A DNA stretch of 64,000 nt from Asticcacaulis sp. ZE23SCel15. Lineage in GTDB: Bacteria; Pseudomonadota; Alphaproteobacteria; Caulobacterales; Caulobacteraceae. The notes under the pieces are model-generated. The model worked only from the letters and a program-made list of their open reading frames with translations, was not told where the DNA came from and ran no database searches. This document shows positions 54,117 to 62,587 of this stretch, in pieces. Numbering within the stretch: the stretch's first letter is position 1; each line of letters opens with the position of its first letter. A program made the translations under genes and the position numbers. The stretch covers positions 1 through 64,000 of the forward strand of contig NZ_CP130044.1 of the NCBI RefSeq assembly GCF_030505395.1, given 5' to 3'.

Positions 54117-55100
54117 ATGACCGCGACTTTGGACCACTTGCCCGACCTGACCGGCGTTGATGTGACAGCCCCGATCCCTGACGATTTCTTACTCGCCAGC
54201 GGGCAAAGGCTGATGCAATCCCATGCCATCGGCCGCGTTTACGGCCCAGCGGGTGCGCCTATGGTGGTCGCCATCGGTGGCATTTCAGCCAGCCGCGTCC
54301 TGTTCCAAAAGGAAGACACCACCGACACCGCCCCCGGCTGGTGGGAAGGGGTTGCGGGCCCCAATCAGGCGCTCGATCTCAACCACTGGCGGGTCTTAAG
54401 CATCGACTTTGCCCCGTCCCTGCCCGCCGACCGGGTCTATACCATCTCCACTCACGATCAGGCACGGCTGGTGAAACTGGTGCTGGATCAGATCGGCGTG
54501 GATGAGGTTCACGATTTTATCGGCGCATCATACGGCGCCATGATTGGCCTTGCCTTTGCCGAGCTTTATCCCGATTTCGTCAAGCGCCTGTGTGTGATCT
54601 CCGCCGCCCACCGCGCCCACCCGATGGCCACCGCCATGCGCGGCCTGCAACGGCGCATCCTGATGTTCGGCAAAGACACCGGTCATGAGCGCGAAGCCAT
54701 ATCGCTGGCGCGGCAACTGGCCATGACCACCTACCGGTCTGAGCAAGAGTTTCTGGAACGCTTTGACGGCCTGGCCCCTGATGTCGCCGGTGAAAACTAT
54801 ACCGTCTGCAATTATCTGCGGGCGCGCGGCGATGCCTATACGGCGTCGGACGTCAACCGCTGGGTATCGCTGTCAGATTCGCTCGATCGGCACCGCGTTG
54901 ACCCAAAGAACATCAAGGCCAAGGTTTTTCTGGCCGCCGTGCCTACCGACCGGCTGGTGCCCTATGCCGACATGGTGGCGCTGTATGAAAGCCTGTCAGA
55001 CAGCGTATTCATTGACCTGCCCTCTCTATATGGCCACGATGCGTTCCTGAAAGAGATCGAACGCGTGTCCGATATCGTCAAACACTCGTTGGAAGACTGA
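54117..55100 (+). CDS. metX: Homoserine O-acyltransferase, MetX-like
   Basis: Alpha/beta-hydrolase enzyme that activates homoserine as its O-acetyl or O-succinyl ester. It has 327 residues from ATG 54117. The nucleophile elbow is GASYGAMIG; the acid and histidine are in PTDRLVPYADM and LYGHDAFLKE; TAPGWWEGVAGPNQALD is typical of MetX. The open frame extends through the riboswitch to 53928, so the first start is not credible; ATG 54108 and ATG 54003 (inside the P1 3' strand) are alternatives. It lies 5 nt before metB. Confidence 0.85.
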   Translation: MTATLDHLPDLTGVDVTAPIPDDFLLASGQRLMQSHAIGRVYGPAGAPMVVAIGGISASRVLFQKEDTTDTAPGWWEGVAGPNQALDLNHWRVLSIDFAPSLPADRVYTISTHDQARLVKLVLDQIGVDEVHDFIGASYGAMIGLAFAELYPDFVKRLCVISAAHRAHPMATAMRGLQRRILMFGKDTGHEREAISLARQLAMTTYRSEQEFLERFDGLAPDVAGENYTVCNYLRARGDAYTASDVNRWVSLSDSLDRHRVDPKNIKAKVFLAAVPTDRLVPYADMVALYESLSDSVFIDLPSLYGHDAFLKEIERVSDIVKHSLED

Positions 55101-55105
55101 TTACC

Positions 55106-56278
55106 ATGTCGAAAAAAGACTACCTCAAAGACGCCAAGCTGGCGACCCGCGTCATCAATATCGGCATTGATACGGATACGGCGCACGGTGCGGTCATGCC
55201 GCCGATCTACCTGTCGTCGAACTATACGTTTGAGGGCTTTGGCAAGAAGCGCACCTTTGACTATGCCCGTTCCGGCAACCCGACGCGCGAAGTTGTGTCT
55301 GAGGTTATTGCGGAACTCGAAGGCGGCATAGGCGCGGTCATGACCGCGTCCGGCATGGCGGCCATTGACCTGCTGTGGCAGCCGCTTGAGAAAGGCAACA
55401 ACCGCGTGGTCGCCCCCCATGATTGCTACGGCGGCACCCAGCGTCAGTTGAATGCCCGCGCTAAACAAGGTTTGATTGACCTCGTCTATGTCGATCAGGG
55501 CGATGACGCGGCGGTGCTTAAGGCCCTGTCGCAGCCGACGGCCATGTTGCTGATTGAAACCCCGTCTAATCCGCTGATGCGGGTGGTGGATCTGCAAAAA
55601 CTGATCGATCTCGGCCACAAAGCCGGGGCCAAGGTCGCGGTTGACAACACCTTCCTGTCGCCCGCCCTGCAAAATCCGATCAGGTTCGGCGCGGATTTTG
55701 TGGTCCATTCGACCACCAAATATATCAATGGCCATTCGGACGTGATCGGCGGGGCGCTGGTTTGCACGACCGCAGAAGACCTGACGCTTTACCGCTGGTG
55801 GGCCAATTGCGTCGGCTCGACCGCGCCCGCGTTCGATTCGTATCTGACCTTACGCGGCGTGCGCACCCTGTTTGTGCGCATCAAACAGCAGCAGCAGTCG
55901 GCGCAGGCCGTGGCCGAATATCTGGAAAGCCATCCGGTGGTCTCAAAGGTCTTTTATCCCGGCCTGAAATCCCACCCGCAGCACGATCTGGCCGCCCGTC
56001 AGCAGGCCGGATTTGGCGCGATGATGAGCTTTGAGCTTAAAGGGGGTTTAGATGCCGTCAAAGCCGTTCTGGATGTGGTTGATCTGTTTTCACTGGCCGA
56101 ATCCTTGGGCGGGGTCGAAAGCCTGATCGTCCATCCGGCCTCCATGACCCACGCCGCTATGTCACCGGAAGCGCAAGCTACGGCTGGTATCACCGGCGGC
56201 CTGTTGCGTCTGTCGATCGGTCTGGAAGATGCGGATGATCTGATCAAGGCGCTGGAACGGGCGTTGTCGGTGGCCTAG
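55106..56278 (+). CDS. metB: Cystathionine gamma-synthase / Cys-Met PLP enzyme
   Basis: PLP enzyme of 390 residues that condenses the activated homoserine with cysteine (or sulfide). The PLP lysine lies in VHSTTKYINGHSDVIGGA; other marks are YARSGNPTREVV, EGGIGAVMTASGMAAI, VDNTFLSPALQNP and SLGGVESLIVHPASMTHAAM. Close spacing to the metX-like gene (5 nt) and the shared S-box point to methionine synthesis. Cystathionine gamma-synthase is favoured over lyase by context; sequence alone does not decide. Confidence 0.93.
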   Translation: MSKKDYLKDAKLATRVINIGIDTDTAHGAVMPPIYLSSNYTFEGFGKKRTFDYARSGNPTREVVSEVIAELEGGIGAVMTASGMAAIDLLWQPLEKGNNRVVAPHDCYGGTQRQLNARAKQGLIDLVYVDQGDDAAVLKALSQPTAMLLIETPSNPLMRVVDLQKLIDLGHKAGAKVAVDNTFLSPALQNPIRFGADFVVHSTTKYINGHSDVIGGALVCTTAEDLTLYRWWANCVGSTAPAFDSYLTLRGVRTLFVRIKQQQQSAQAVAEYLESHPVVSKVFYPGLKSHPQHDLAARQQAGFGAMMSFELKGGLDAVKAVLDVVDLFSLAESLGGVESLIVHPASMTHAAMSPEAQATAGITGGLLRLSIGLEDADDLIKALERALSVA

Positions 56279-56338
56279 GTAAGCATTGCCCGTTTTAAGC
56301 GCCCGTGTTAGCGTTTCTGAAAACGGGGAGCATTTTCA

Positions 56339-57220
56339 ATGCGATATATTCGGTTATTAGGTCTTTTAGCTGGGCTGGCTTTAGTGAGCGCGTGCTCAAA
56401 ACCTGCCGAAGGCGCCTATGAAGATGCAGCCATATCCACTCATATGGTTGACCTGTCCGAGGAGCCGGTAAAGAAGAGTACCGCCGTTCCGGGCCAGGAA
56501 CTTGCCCTCCCGCAACTGGCCTATGAATATACTTATACGATGGAAGCCCCGTTGCGCGGTCTTGATACCCTGATCGCCAGCCATCAGAGCTTGTGTGATC
56601 AGGCGGGCCCGCAAAACTGCCTGATGATCACATCCAATTCATACGGCAATAAGGCTTCGGGACAAAAGAGCCAAACTATGGCTTTACGCGTATCTCCCCA
56701 GTGGCTGAAAACCTTTCAGGCTGGACTAGAGGGCGACCTCAAGAAGTCCCGTGGCCAGTTGACCTCACAAAACGTCAACAGCGAAGACCTTAGCCTGCAA
56801 ATTGTCGATTCCGAAGCGCGCCTTAAGAACAAGACCGCATTGCGTGACCGACTGATCGACATCATCAAATCAAAACCCGGAAAGATTGCCGATCTTATCG
56901 AAGCAGAGACCACACTGGCTAATGTGCAGGCCGAGATTGACAGCCTGCAATCCTCATTAGCGGTTATGCGCAAACGTGTGGCCACGGTACGGCTGACACT
57001 GGAATACCGCTCAGAGACATTGGCCACTCCCGGTTCGGCTTTTTCTCCGGTCGTGGACTCTTTGACAGATTTCACCCGTGTGGCCATGAGCAGTCTGGGC
57101 GCAATAATTCTGGTGATTGCCGCTCTTTTGCCGTTTGGTTTGATCGTTGTACCGCTGGGCTGGTTTGGTTGGAGGTTATGGCGCAAGCGTAAAGCAAAGT
57201 CCAAGCCCACAGCCGGTTAA
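56339..57220 (+). CDS. DUF4349 lipoprotein with C-terminal membrane helix
   Basis: A 293-residue envelope protein. The lipobox is VSAC; the DUF4349 domain spans about residues 60-250 with MALRVSPQWLKTFQAGL and a coiled coil (SEDLSLQIVDSEARLKNKTALRDRLIDII). A hydrophobic helix (about 255-280) ends in a basic tail. Lipid anchor plus C-terminal helix implies both ends at membranes. Function unknown. It follows metB after 60 nt and overlaps the convergent phzF stop by 4 nt. Confidence 0.88.
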   Translation: MRYIRLLGLLAGLALVSACSKPAEGAYEDAAISTHMVDLSEEPVKKSTAVPGQELALPQLAYEYTYTMEAPLRGLDTLIASHQSLCDQAGPQNCLMITSNSYGNKASGQKSQTMALRVSPQWLKTFQAGLEGDLKKSRGQLTSQNVNSEDLSLQIVDSEARLKNKTALRDRLIDIIKSKPGKIADLIEAETTLANVQAEIDSLQSSLAVMRKRVATVRLTLEYRSETLATPGSAFSPVVDSLTDFTRVAMSSLGAIILVIAALLPFGLIVVPLGWFGWRLWRKRKAKSKPTAG

Positions 57221-58041
57221 ACCGGCCGGATTAACACTTCCGTTTTCTGGGTGGTGATCGCCTGCCCGCGCAGTTTAACGCGGTCACCGACCAGTTCGCA
57301 ACGAAGATCGCCGCCACGGCGCGGGTAGGCCTGATGGAACTCAATCACAGTCTTACCCGTCAGGCAGGCATACAGCGGCATGAGGGCGCAGTGCATAGAG
57401 CCCGTGGTCGGGTCTTCGGCGATACCAAAACCGGGGCCAAAGAACCGGCTGATGACCTCATAGGGGCTGCCTTCATCGGCAAACGCCGTCACCACCACAT
57501 GGGCGGCATCAAACAGGGTGCAGGTTTGCGGATAGCCGATCTCAGCGGGATTGAATTTCAGATTGCGCACGGCGGCTTCGGATGCCAGTTGCAGGATCAG
57601 CATCGGCCCGCCAAAGGTCGCCACTGCGGTCTGACCGATCACCGCTTCAATCTCAGGCAGCGACGCGATGGCCTGCACCGGATAGGCGGGAAAGTCCATT
57701 TCAAGCTCGCCGTCCGCGCGGCGCACACTCAATCGGCCCGCATGAAGCGTGTCAAAATACACAACCTCGGCGTCAAGCCCCAGTTCGGTAAACAAGGCAT
57801 GGGCCGCCGCCAGGGTGGCATGGCCGCACAGATTGACCTCAACCGCAGGCGTGAACCAGCGCAGGCCAAACACATTGGCCTCAGATGTCTTGAGCATATA
57901 GGCGGTTTCGGCCTGATTGTTTTCCATGGCCAGACGGCTCATGAAATCATCAGACGGCCACGCATCGAACGGCTCGACCACCGCCGCCGGATTGCCCATA
58001 AACGGCGCGCGCGCAAAGGCGTCGATTAGAAATTGTCGCAT
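57217..58041 (-). CDS. PhzF-family isomerase/epimerase
   Basis: A 274-residue protein with the diaminopimelate-epimerase-like fold. The N-terminus is MRQFLIDAFARAPFMGNPAAVV; NNQAETAYML carries the catalytic glutamate; NLCGHATLAAAHALF and EDPTTGSMHCALMPLY are the two phosphate/active-site loops. Family members act on phenazine precursors or unknown metabolites; no phenazine genes are nearby, so only the fold is certain. ATG 58041 is preferred over TTG 58071. Confidence 0.92.
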   Translation of the reverse strand: MRQFLIDAFARAPFMGNPAAVVEPFDAWPSDDFMSRLAMENNQAETAYMLKTSEANVFGLRWFTPAVEVNLCGHATLAAAHALFTELGLDAEVVYFDTLHAGRLSVRRADGELEMDFPAYPVQAIASLPEIEAVIGQTAVATFGGPMLILQLASEAAVRNLKFNPAEIGYPQTCTLFDAAHVVVTAFADEGSPYEVISRFFGPGFGIAEDPTTGSMHCALMPLYACLTGKTVIEFHQAYPRRGGDLRCELVGDRVKLRGQAITTQKTEVLIRPV

Positions 58042-58042
58042 A

Positions 58043-58495
58043 TTAAAAAGGCTCTTTGTTATTAAAGCCAAGTTTATCAGATAAAAAACCGATAACTATA
58101 TACCCGACATAAAAAACCAATCCGATGAAAGACATAGTGATTGTCATTATGTGCTTCTCCCAACCATCGTCTTGACTATCAAAATAGGCGTACAAAATAG
58201 TATCAACAACGCATCCAAACATGGCAAAGAACAATATCACCGTAGCCAAGCGTCCGACATTCAAGCGGGTTTGGTTTGATGAATAATATAGCTGCTTAAA
58301 ATCCATAGTCTCGTAGGCAATGCGCAAAACAGCCCCCGCCATCAACAGCATGAACACAACGAGGCCATGCGCTATGGACGCATAAAAAACCGCGATGGCA
58401 CTGATAACTAAACTTACCAAGACCGAAAGCGGCAGTTTTTTCAAACACTGCCACAGATAAAACTTCTGATCTCGATTAAGCCCCCAACTCGACAT
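58043..58495 (-). CDS. AT-rich four-helix membrane protein, unknown
   Basis: A 150-residue protein with four membrane helices (about 20-38, 43-60, 82-103 and 118-140), aromatic-rich. The base composition is strikingly AT-rich and the codon choice differs from its neighbours. Its stop lies 1 nt from the phzF start, so the pair may be cotranscribed. I do not recognise a family; signs suggest acquisition from elsewhere. Confidence 0.65.
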   Translation of the reverse strand: MSSWGLNRDQKFYLWQCLKKLPLSVLVSLVISAIAVFYASIAHGLVVFMLLMAGAVLRIAYETMDFKQLYYSSNQTRLNVGRLATVILFFAMFGCVVDTILYAYFDSQDDGWEKHIMTITMSFIGLVFYVGYIVIGFLSDKLGFNNKEPF

Positions 58496-58501
58496 CCAGC
58501 G

Positions 58502-58912
58502 TTAGGCGATAATGTCCGGGCGGATTTTGTCTTCGATCTCAGTAATCTGATCGCGCAGGGCCAGTTTTTTGCGCTTTAGGCGGGCAATCAGAATCTGATC
58601 CGGTAAGGGCATGGATTCCAGCGCGCTGATGGATTCGTCCAGATCCTTATGCTCCATCCGCAGATGCGCTACCTGTCCGCGCATCTTGACGGTTTCGACG
58701 CTGATCGGCAATTCGCGCACGGTGGGGTCGAGGTCGTCCTTCTGGTAATCCAGAACGTCCTCGGCAATATCATCGAAATTTTCAGCATCGACATCGCGGC
58801 GGCCAAAGACACGGCGCTCAATATCGGCTCCGCCTTCGCCTGCACCGGTTTTCACGAGGGTGAGGCCCTGGGTCGGAAACAGCGATCTTATATTGCTCTG
58901 ATCGTCATGCAT
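58502..58912 (-). CDS. DUF465 (YdcH) protein with N-terminal extension
   Basis: A 136-residue protein. Residues ~82-132 form the DUF465/YdcH helical hairpin (LRMEHKDLDESISALESMPLPDQILIARLKRKKLALRDQI). The first ~80 residues are an acidic, Asp-rich extension not present in the short paralogue at 60224. No signal peptide. Function unknown. It is co-directional with the AT-rich membrane-protein gene 6 nt downstream. Confidence 0.82.
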   Translation of the reverse strand: MHDDQSNIRSLFPTQGLTLVKTGAGEGGADIERRVFGRRDVDAENFDDIAEDVLDYQKDDLDPTVRELPISVETVKMRGQVAHLRMEHKDLDESISALESMPLPDQILIARLKRKKLALRDQITEIEDKIRPDIIA

Positions 58913-58977
58913 GTAAACATCCGCTCCTTAGATCACGTCCCGATCTGAAGTCTTTCGGCCCCAAAGTATTCAGGACA

Positions 58978-59490
58978 TTAAGACGCAGGAGTATACTCTA
59001 AAAATCCGCCCTCCGAAAGAGTGCCAATCAGACTAATCAACTGAGGTCGCGGCACTTTTGGCCCCCAGGCTTTGGCTGCGGCCACTAAATTGTCCGTGCA
59101 AAGAGTGGTAAGATTTTGTTTCGCCTCAGAAAAATCAATAATGGACAACGCTTCCAGCGCTGTCATCAGCTCGCGCTCACTGTTCAGTTCCACTGATTTT
59201 ACCTGCGCACGAATACGCTCACGGGCCGCATCATCTATGTCGGACAAAGGTTTCCGCAGCCTTTTGCGAAGTATTCGCAGCGGCTCAACCACGGCCTCGC
59301 TCCATGACCGGGCCATATCCGCCCCCTCTTCGGCCGCCTCGGCGCTGAGTTTGCCGCCATTTGTGCCTACCCAGACCGCCCACAGCAGCAGCGGCACGCA
59401 CTGATCATGATCGTCCTGCAGGTTGAGACACTGCGCCGCCACCCCGTCTGCGCCATAGGCCGCCACAGCCCAATTCCAAAAGCTAGTCAT
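58978..59490 (-). CDS. TIGR02444 (DUF2390) family protein
   Basis: A 170-residue helical cytosolic protein. The N-terminus FWNWAVAAYGADGVAAQCLNLQDDHDQCVPLLLWAVWVG is the family signature; WSEAVVEPLRILRKRLR follows. The C-terminal half is more AT-rich and less conserved. Function unknown in the literature I know. Its start overlaps the ubiX stop by 8 nt, so the two are coupled. Confidence 0.88.
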   Translation of the reverse strand: MTSFWNWAVAAYGADGVAAQCLNLQDDHDQCVPLLLWAVWVGTNGGKLSAEAAEEGADMARSWSEAVVEPLRILRKRLRKPLSDIDDAARERIRAQVKSVELNSERELMTALEALSIIDFSEAKQNLTTLCTDNLVAAAKAWGPKVPRPQLISLIGTLSEGGFLEYTPAS

Positions 59491-60082
59491 GGTTCAGCGA
59501 TACGTCCTCGCCCCACTTTTTAAACGGTGCATTGAGGCCAAACAGGTCAAGCACCCGCCCGATATTCTGCTCCACCATCTCATCAAGCGACTGCGGGCGG
59601 GTATAAAAGGCCGGCATGGGCGGAGCTACGATCGCCCCCATCTCTGTCACCGCCGCCATCGAGCGCAGATGCCCCAGATGCAGCGGGGTTTCGCGTACCA
59701 TCAAAACCAACCGACGACGCTCCTTAAGCGTCACATCCGCGGCCCGACTAATCAGGGATGATGTCACGCCAGTGGTGATTTCGCTCAAGGTCTTGACCGA
59801 ACAGGGCGCCACCAACATGCCCAGTGTACGGAACGATCCCGACGCAATCGCGGCACCGATATCAGCGGGTTTATAGACCACATCGGCCTTAGCATGCAGA
59901 TCGGACAGGCTGATGTCCAGTTCCGCCGTCAAACTTAATGCGGCGGCTTTCGAGACGATAAGGTGGCTCTCAATCTTAAGGGCGCGCACGGCCTCCAGCG
60001 CCTTAAGGCCATATATAGCCCCGGATGCGCCGGAAATGGCGATGATCAAACGCGGTGTGTCAGGCATGTGGGTACTCATCAT
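59483..60082 (-). CDS. ubiX: Flavin prenyltransferase UbiX
   Basis: Makes prenylated FMN, the cofactor of UbiD-type decarboxylases (ubiquinone synthesis). It has 199 residues. The FMN site is IIAISGASGAIYGLKAL; VAPCSVKTLSEITTGVTSSLISRAADVTLKERRRLVLMVRETPLH is the family core; MPAFYTRPQSLDEMV is near the end. Two adjacent ATGs (60082, 60079) are possible. ubiD is not in the window. It overlaps the TIGR02444 gene by 8 nt. Confidence 0.96.
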   Translation of the reverse strand: MMSTHMPDTPRLIIAISGASGAIYGLKALEAVRALKIESHLIVSKAAALSLTAELDISLSDLHAKADVVYKPADIGAAIASGSFRTLGMLVAPCSVKTLSEITTGVTSSLISRAADVTLKERRRLVLMVRETPLHLGHLRSMAAVTEMGAIVAPPMPAFYTRPQSLDEMVEQNIGRVLDLFGLNAPFKKWGEDVSLNHD

Positions 60083-60223
60083 TCATATTTTATAAACTAA
60101 CAATCTCTCACTTCCGTGATCAATTGTAATCCATTGTGATTCTACACACAGCCATTTCGGGTGTTCCCTAAGCAGGTTCGGACATGGGGTTCGGACCGGT
60201 ATAGACAAAGAGGACCCTGCAAT

Positions 60224-60424
60224 ATGACCATAGCAGCCAGAGTACGCGAGTTGGATCAGCGTCACCAATCCCTCAAGCATACGATTGAACGCGAAGCGAA
60301 AAATCCGTCCGTGGACTCTCTATACCTTAAGGAGCTGAAGCGCAAAAAACTTAAGCTCAAAGAAGAAATCGAACGCATCAGAGATGTTATGCGACAGGGA
60401 GATGGCATGAAGGTGCTGCAATAA
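60224..60424 (+). CDS. Short DUF465 (YdcH) protein
   Basis: A 66-residue helical hairpin: VRELDQRHQSLKHTIEREAKNPSVDSLYLKELKRKKLKLKEEIERI, the YdcH/DUF465 pattern. GAGGA 9 nt before ATG 60224 fixes the start; the longer open frame begins before it. It is paralogous to the C-terminal part of the protein encoded at 58502-58912. Function unknown. It is followed by a strong terminator. Confidence 0.88.
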   Translation: MTIAARVRELDQRHQSLKHTIEREAKNPSVDSLYLKELKRKKLKLKEEIERIRDVMRQGDGMKVLQ

Positions 60425-60450
60425 CCCCGTAAAATATCATTGATGTGGAA

Positions 60451-60481
60451 AAAACGCCGGAGAGTGATCTCCGGCGTTTTT
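60451..60481. terminator. Intrinsic terminator, usable both ways
   Basis: AAAACGCCGGAGA (60451-60463), loop GTGA, TCTCCGGCGTTTT (60468-60480), a 13-bp stem with T-run. It serves the DUF465 gene (+) and the convergent esterase gene (-), whose stop is 2 nt away. Confidence 0.9.
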
Positions 60482-60482
60482 G

Positions 60483-62435
60483 CTATTTAATCGCTATTTC
60501 AAACGGCCCGGCGGGAAGGCCTGCCCGGTCATAAAGCGTGCAGGTCGGGCTGTCGGCCCAGCAATAGCGCACATATTGGGCGGTGGCCGCATTGGGCGCT
60601 TCTAAGGTCACGCTATTGCCGCTCAGTTGGGCGGCGGCGTAAGTACACGGCCCGCGATTGCTGTCACACAGTTCAAAGCTGATCGGTTTGTCGGTCGAAT
60701 AGGAAATCAGTCCGCCGTCGATATCGGTAAAGTTTACCGTCACCGTGTCGCCTGCGCGTATCGCCGATTGCGGCTGAGGTCCCGATGGCGTGATATTCTC
60801 CTTATAGATTACCGACCGCGCCCCCCGCGCCAGCCTTTTGCCGACTGTATTCTTATCGAGCGGGTGGATATCATTAGGATCGCCAATATCGACGGTGACC
60901 GCCAGAGCGGCATTGCCATCGCGTGCCACGGCCAGCCGTTGCTGATCCTGCAAACGTGCCCAGCCAGACTCGACCGGCTGCGTCGGGCGCGCTCCGTAAT
61001 TGGCCAATTGCACGATCAAAAACGGCAGATCCGGCCCGAACTGACCGCGCCAGTCTTTCATCATGCCGCCCAGCAATCCGGCATAGCTATCCGCCTCACC
61101 CGTATTGGACTCGCCCTGATACCACAGCGCCCCTTTGAGGCCATAGGGCCCGATCGGCGCAATCATGGCGTTATAAAGCGTCATCAACCCACCCGTGGCA
61201 TCCCACGGTGCGCGCGGCGGCTGCGGCACAGTTTTGGGTACCCGAAGGAACCGCCAATGGGTTAAGGCCACCGAGCCACCATCGGCAAGCGTCAGGTTAC
61301 GCGGCCCGTCGCCGTAAACACCGCCCGCCCCCCAGGTATCGACCGTATTGATGACGATGGTGTTGTCACCAGCCTTAAGCGCCCCCGCCGGTAGCTTATA
61401 AGCGCGCAGCGTCCCCGCCCCAGACGTATAGCCCGCCGGCTTGCCATTGACCCAGGTCTGATCGATCTCATCAATCGTGCCAAGGTTCAGGGTCGCCGCC
61501 CCCTTGGCCTGAGCCGCAGTAAGCTTGACCGTCGCCGCATACCACAGACCACCATTATAGGTGGCAAATTCGGCGACACCCCATTGCTCCCAGTTCTTTG
61601 AAATGTCAGGCACCGCGTCCCAGGTAGCGATCGTTTTCGCGTTGGCCGCCCACGGCTTGCCTTCGCCGCCATTGGCCGCCCACCAGCTTTCAAACTGCTG
61701 CCCCCAGCGGGTCGTCCCCGCCGCGGTGTCTCTGGCATAGACCTTCATCAGGTCAAGCTGATCATTATATCCACCATTATTTCGCAGCGCCGTCTCGCTC
61801 ATAAACGGGCGGATGTTCGACCCGCCCCAAGACGCATTGATCAGGCCGACCGGCACATTGATGGTGCGCTTCAACTCACGGGCATAGTAATAACATACCG
61901 CCGACCAGTTCGGCACGGTCTCCGGCGACGCCACCTGCCAGTGGACGGGCGAAAGGAACGTATCGGACGGCGTCAGGCTTTGGGTCTTGGCCACCGTCAT
62001 CATCCGGATGGCGTCATCTTTGGCGGTGGCAATCGCCCCCTGCGACCCGATCGTGCCCTGAACATTCCACTCCATGTTCGATTGCCCCGAACACAGAAAC
62101 ACGTCGCCAAACATGACATCGCGGGCCGTTTGCTTTGCACCGGATGCGGTCACGACCTCCAGCGTATAAGGCCCACCCGCCGGTGTCGCCGAATAGCTGA
62201 CCTGCCACTGACCTTTCGCATCCGCCGTGGCCGTCAGGGTCTGCGCCCCCAGCTTTACGGTCACCGCCTCATTCGGGGCCGCCTGCCCCCAGATCGGCAC
62301 GGCGCGATCACGTTGCAGCACCGCATGATCCTGAAACATCTCGGCCAAAAGCGGCGGGCTTGACGGTGTTTGCGCCCCCGCGGGCAAGCTCATCAGCGCG
62401 GCACAAAGCGTGCCTGCGATCGCAGCGAACTTCAT
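60483..62435 (-). CDS. Exported sialate/acetyl-xylan-type 9-O-acetylesterase
   Basis: A 650-residue secreted SGNH esterase. A signal peptide (AAIAGTLCAALMSLPAGAQ) is followed by a beta domain and the catalytic core: FLCSGQSNMEWNV (Ser), WYQGESNT (Gly/Asn oxyanion region) and DPNDIHPLDK (Asp-His pair). A galactose-binding-like beta insert lies about 310-430. Enzymes of this type remove O-acetyl groups from sialic acids or plant polysaccharides; the LacI-type operator upstream suggests carbohydrate control. ATG 62435 has AGGGA 8 nt upstream; the longer frame lacks a signal peptide at its start. Confidence 0.9.
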   Translation of the reverse strand: MKFAAIAGTLCAALMSLPAGAQTPSSPPLLAEMFQDHAVLQRDRAVPIWGQAAPNEAVTVKLGAQTLTATADAKGQWQVSYSATPAGGPYTLEVVTASGAKQTARDVMFGDVFLCSGQSNMEWNVQGTIGSQGAIATAKDDAIRMMTVAKTQSLTPSDTFLSPVHWQVASPETVPNWSAVCYYYARELKRTINVPVGLINASWGGSNIRPFMSETALRNNGGYNDQLDLMKVYARDTAAGTTRWGQQFESWWAANGGEGKPWAANAKTIATWDAVPDISKNWEQWGVAEFATYNGGLWYAATVKLTAAQAKGAATLNLGTIDEIDQTWVNGKPAGYTSGAGTLRAYKLPAGALKAGDNTIVINTVDTWGAGGVYGDGPRNLTLADGGSVALTHWRFLRVPKTVPQPPRAPWDATGGLMTLYNAMIAPIGPYGLKGALWYQGESNTGEADSYAGLLGGMMKDWRGQFGPDLPFLIVQLANYGARPTQPVESGWARLQDQQRLAVARDGNAALAVTVDIGDPNDIHPLDKNTVGKRLARGARSVIYKENITPSGPQPQSAIRAGDTVTVNFTDIDGGLISYSTDKPISFELCDSNRGPCTYAAAQLSGNSVTLEAPNAATAQYVRYCWADSPTCTLYDRAGLPAGPFEIAIK

Positions 62436-62463
62436 ATGAATTTTCCCTGAATTATTATTTATG

Positions 62464-62473
62464 TTAGCGCTAA
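62464..62473. promoter_or_regulatory. LacI-family-type operator upstream of the esterase
   Basis: TTAGCGCTAA, in the context ATGTTAGCGCTAAAAC, is a perfect 10-bp palindrome with the AGCGCT core of many LacI-family sugar operators. It lies 29-38 nt upstream of the esterase start codon. The regulator is not in the window. Confidence 0.5.
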
Positions 62474-62541
62474 AACTAACGCGCGCCCCTGCAACGGACA
62501 ACCCGCCCCGGTCATTATATTTTCAGGATTTATCACACAAA

Positions 62542-62566
62542 AAAGGCCTCCACGCGGGAGGCCTTT
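62542..62566 (-). terminator. Intrinsic terminator after trcR
   Basis: On the minus strand AAAGGCCTCC pairs across the loop with GGAGGCCTTT (62557-62566 and 62542-62551) and is followed by a run of six T. It lies about 20 nt after the DUF1013 gene stop. Confidence 0.85.
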
Positions 62567-62587
62567 GATGACGTTTGTGTTTAAGGA

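Noticed and set aside
54061-54120. A 19-codon frame between the S-box and metX whose TGA overlaps the metX ATG (ATGA).
   Set aside because: It has no ribosome site and a composition like chance translation; it could be a leader peptide but nothing supports it beyond position.
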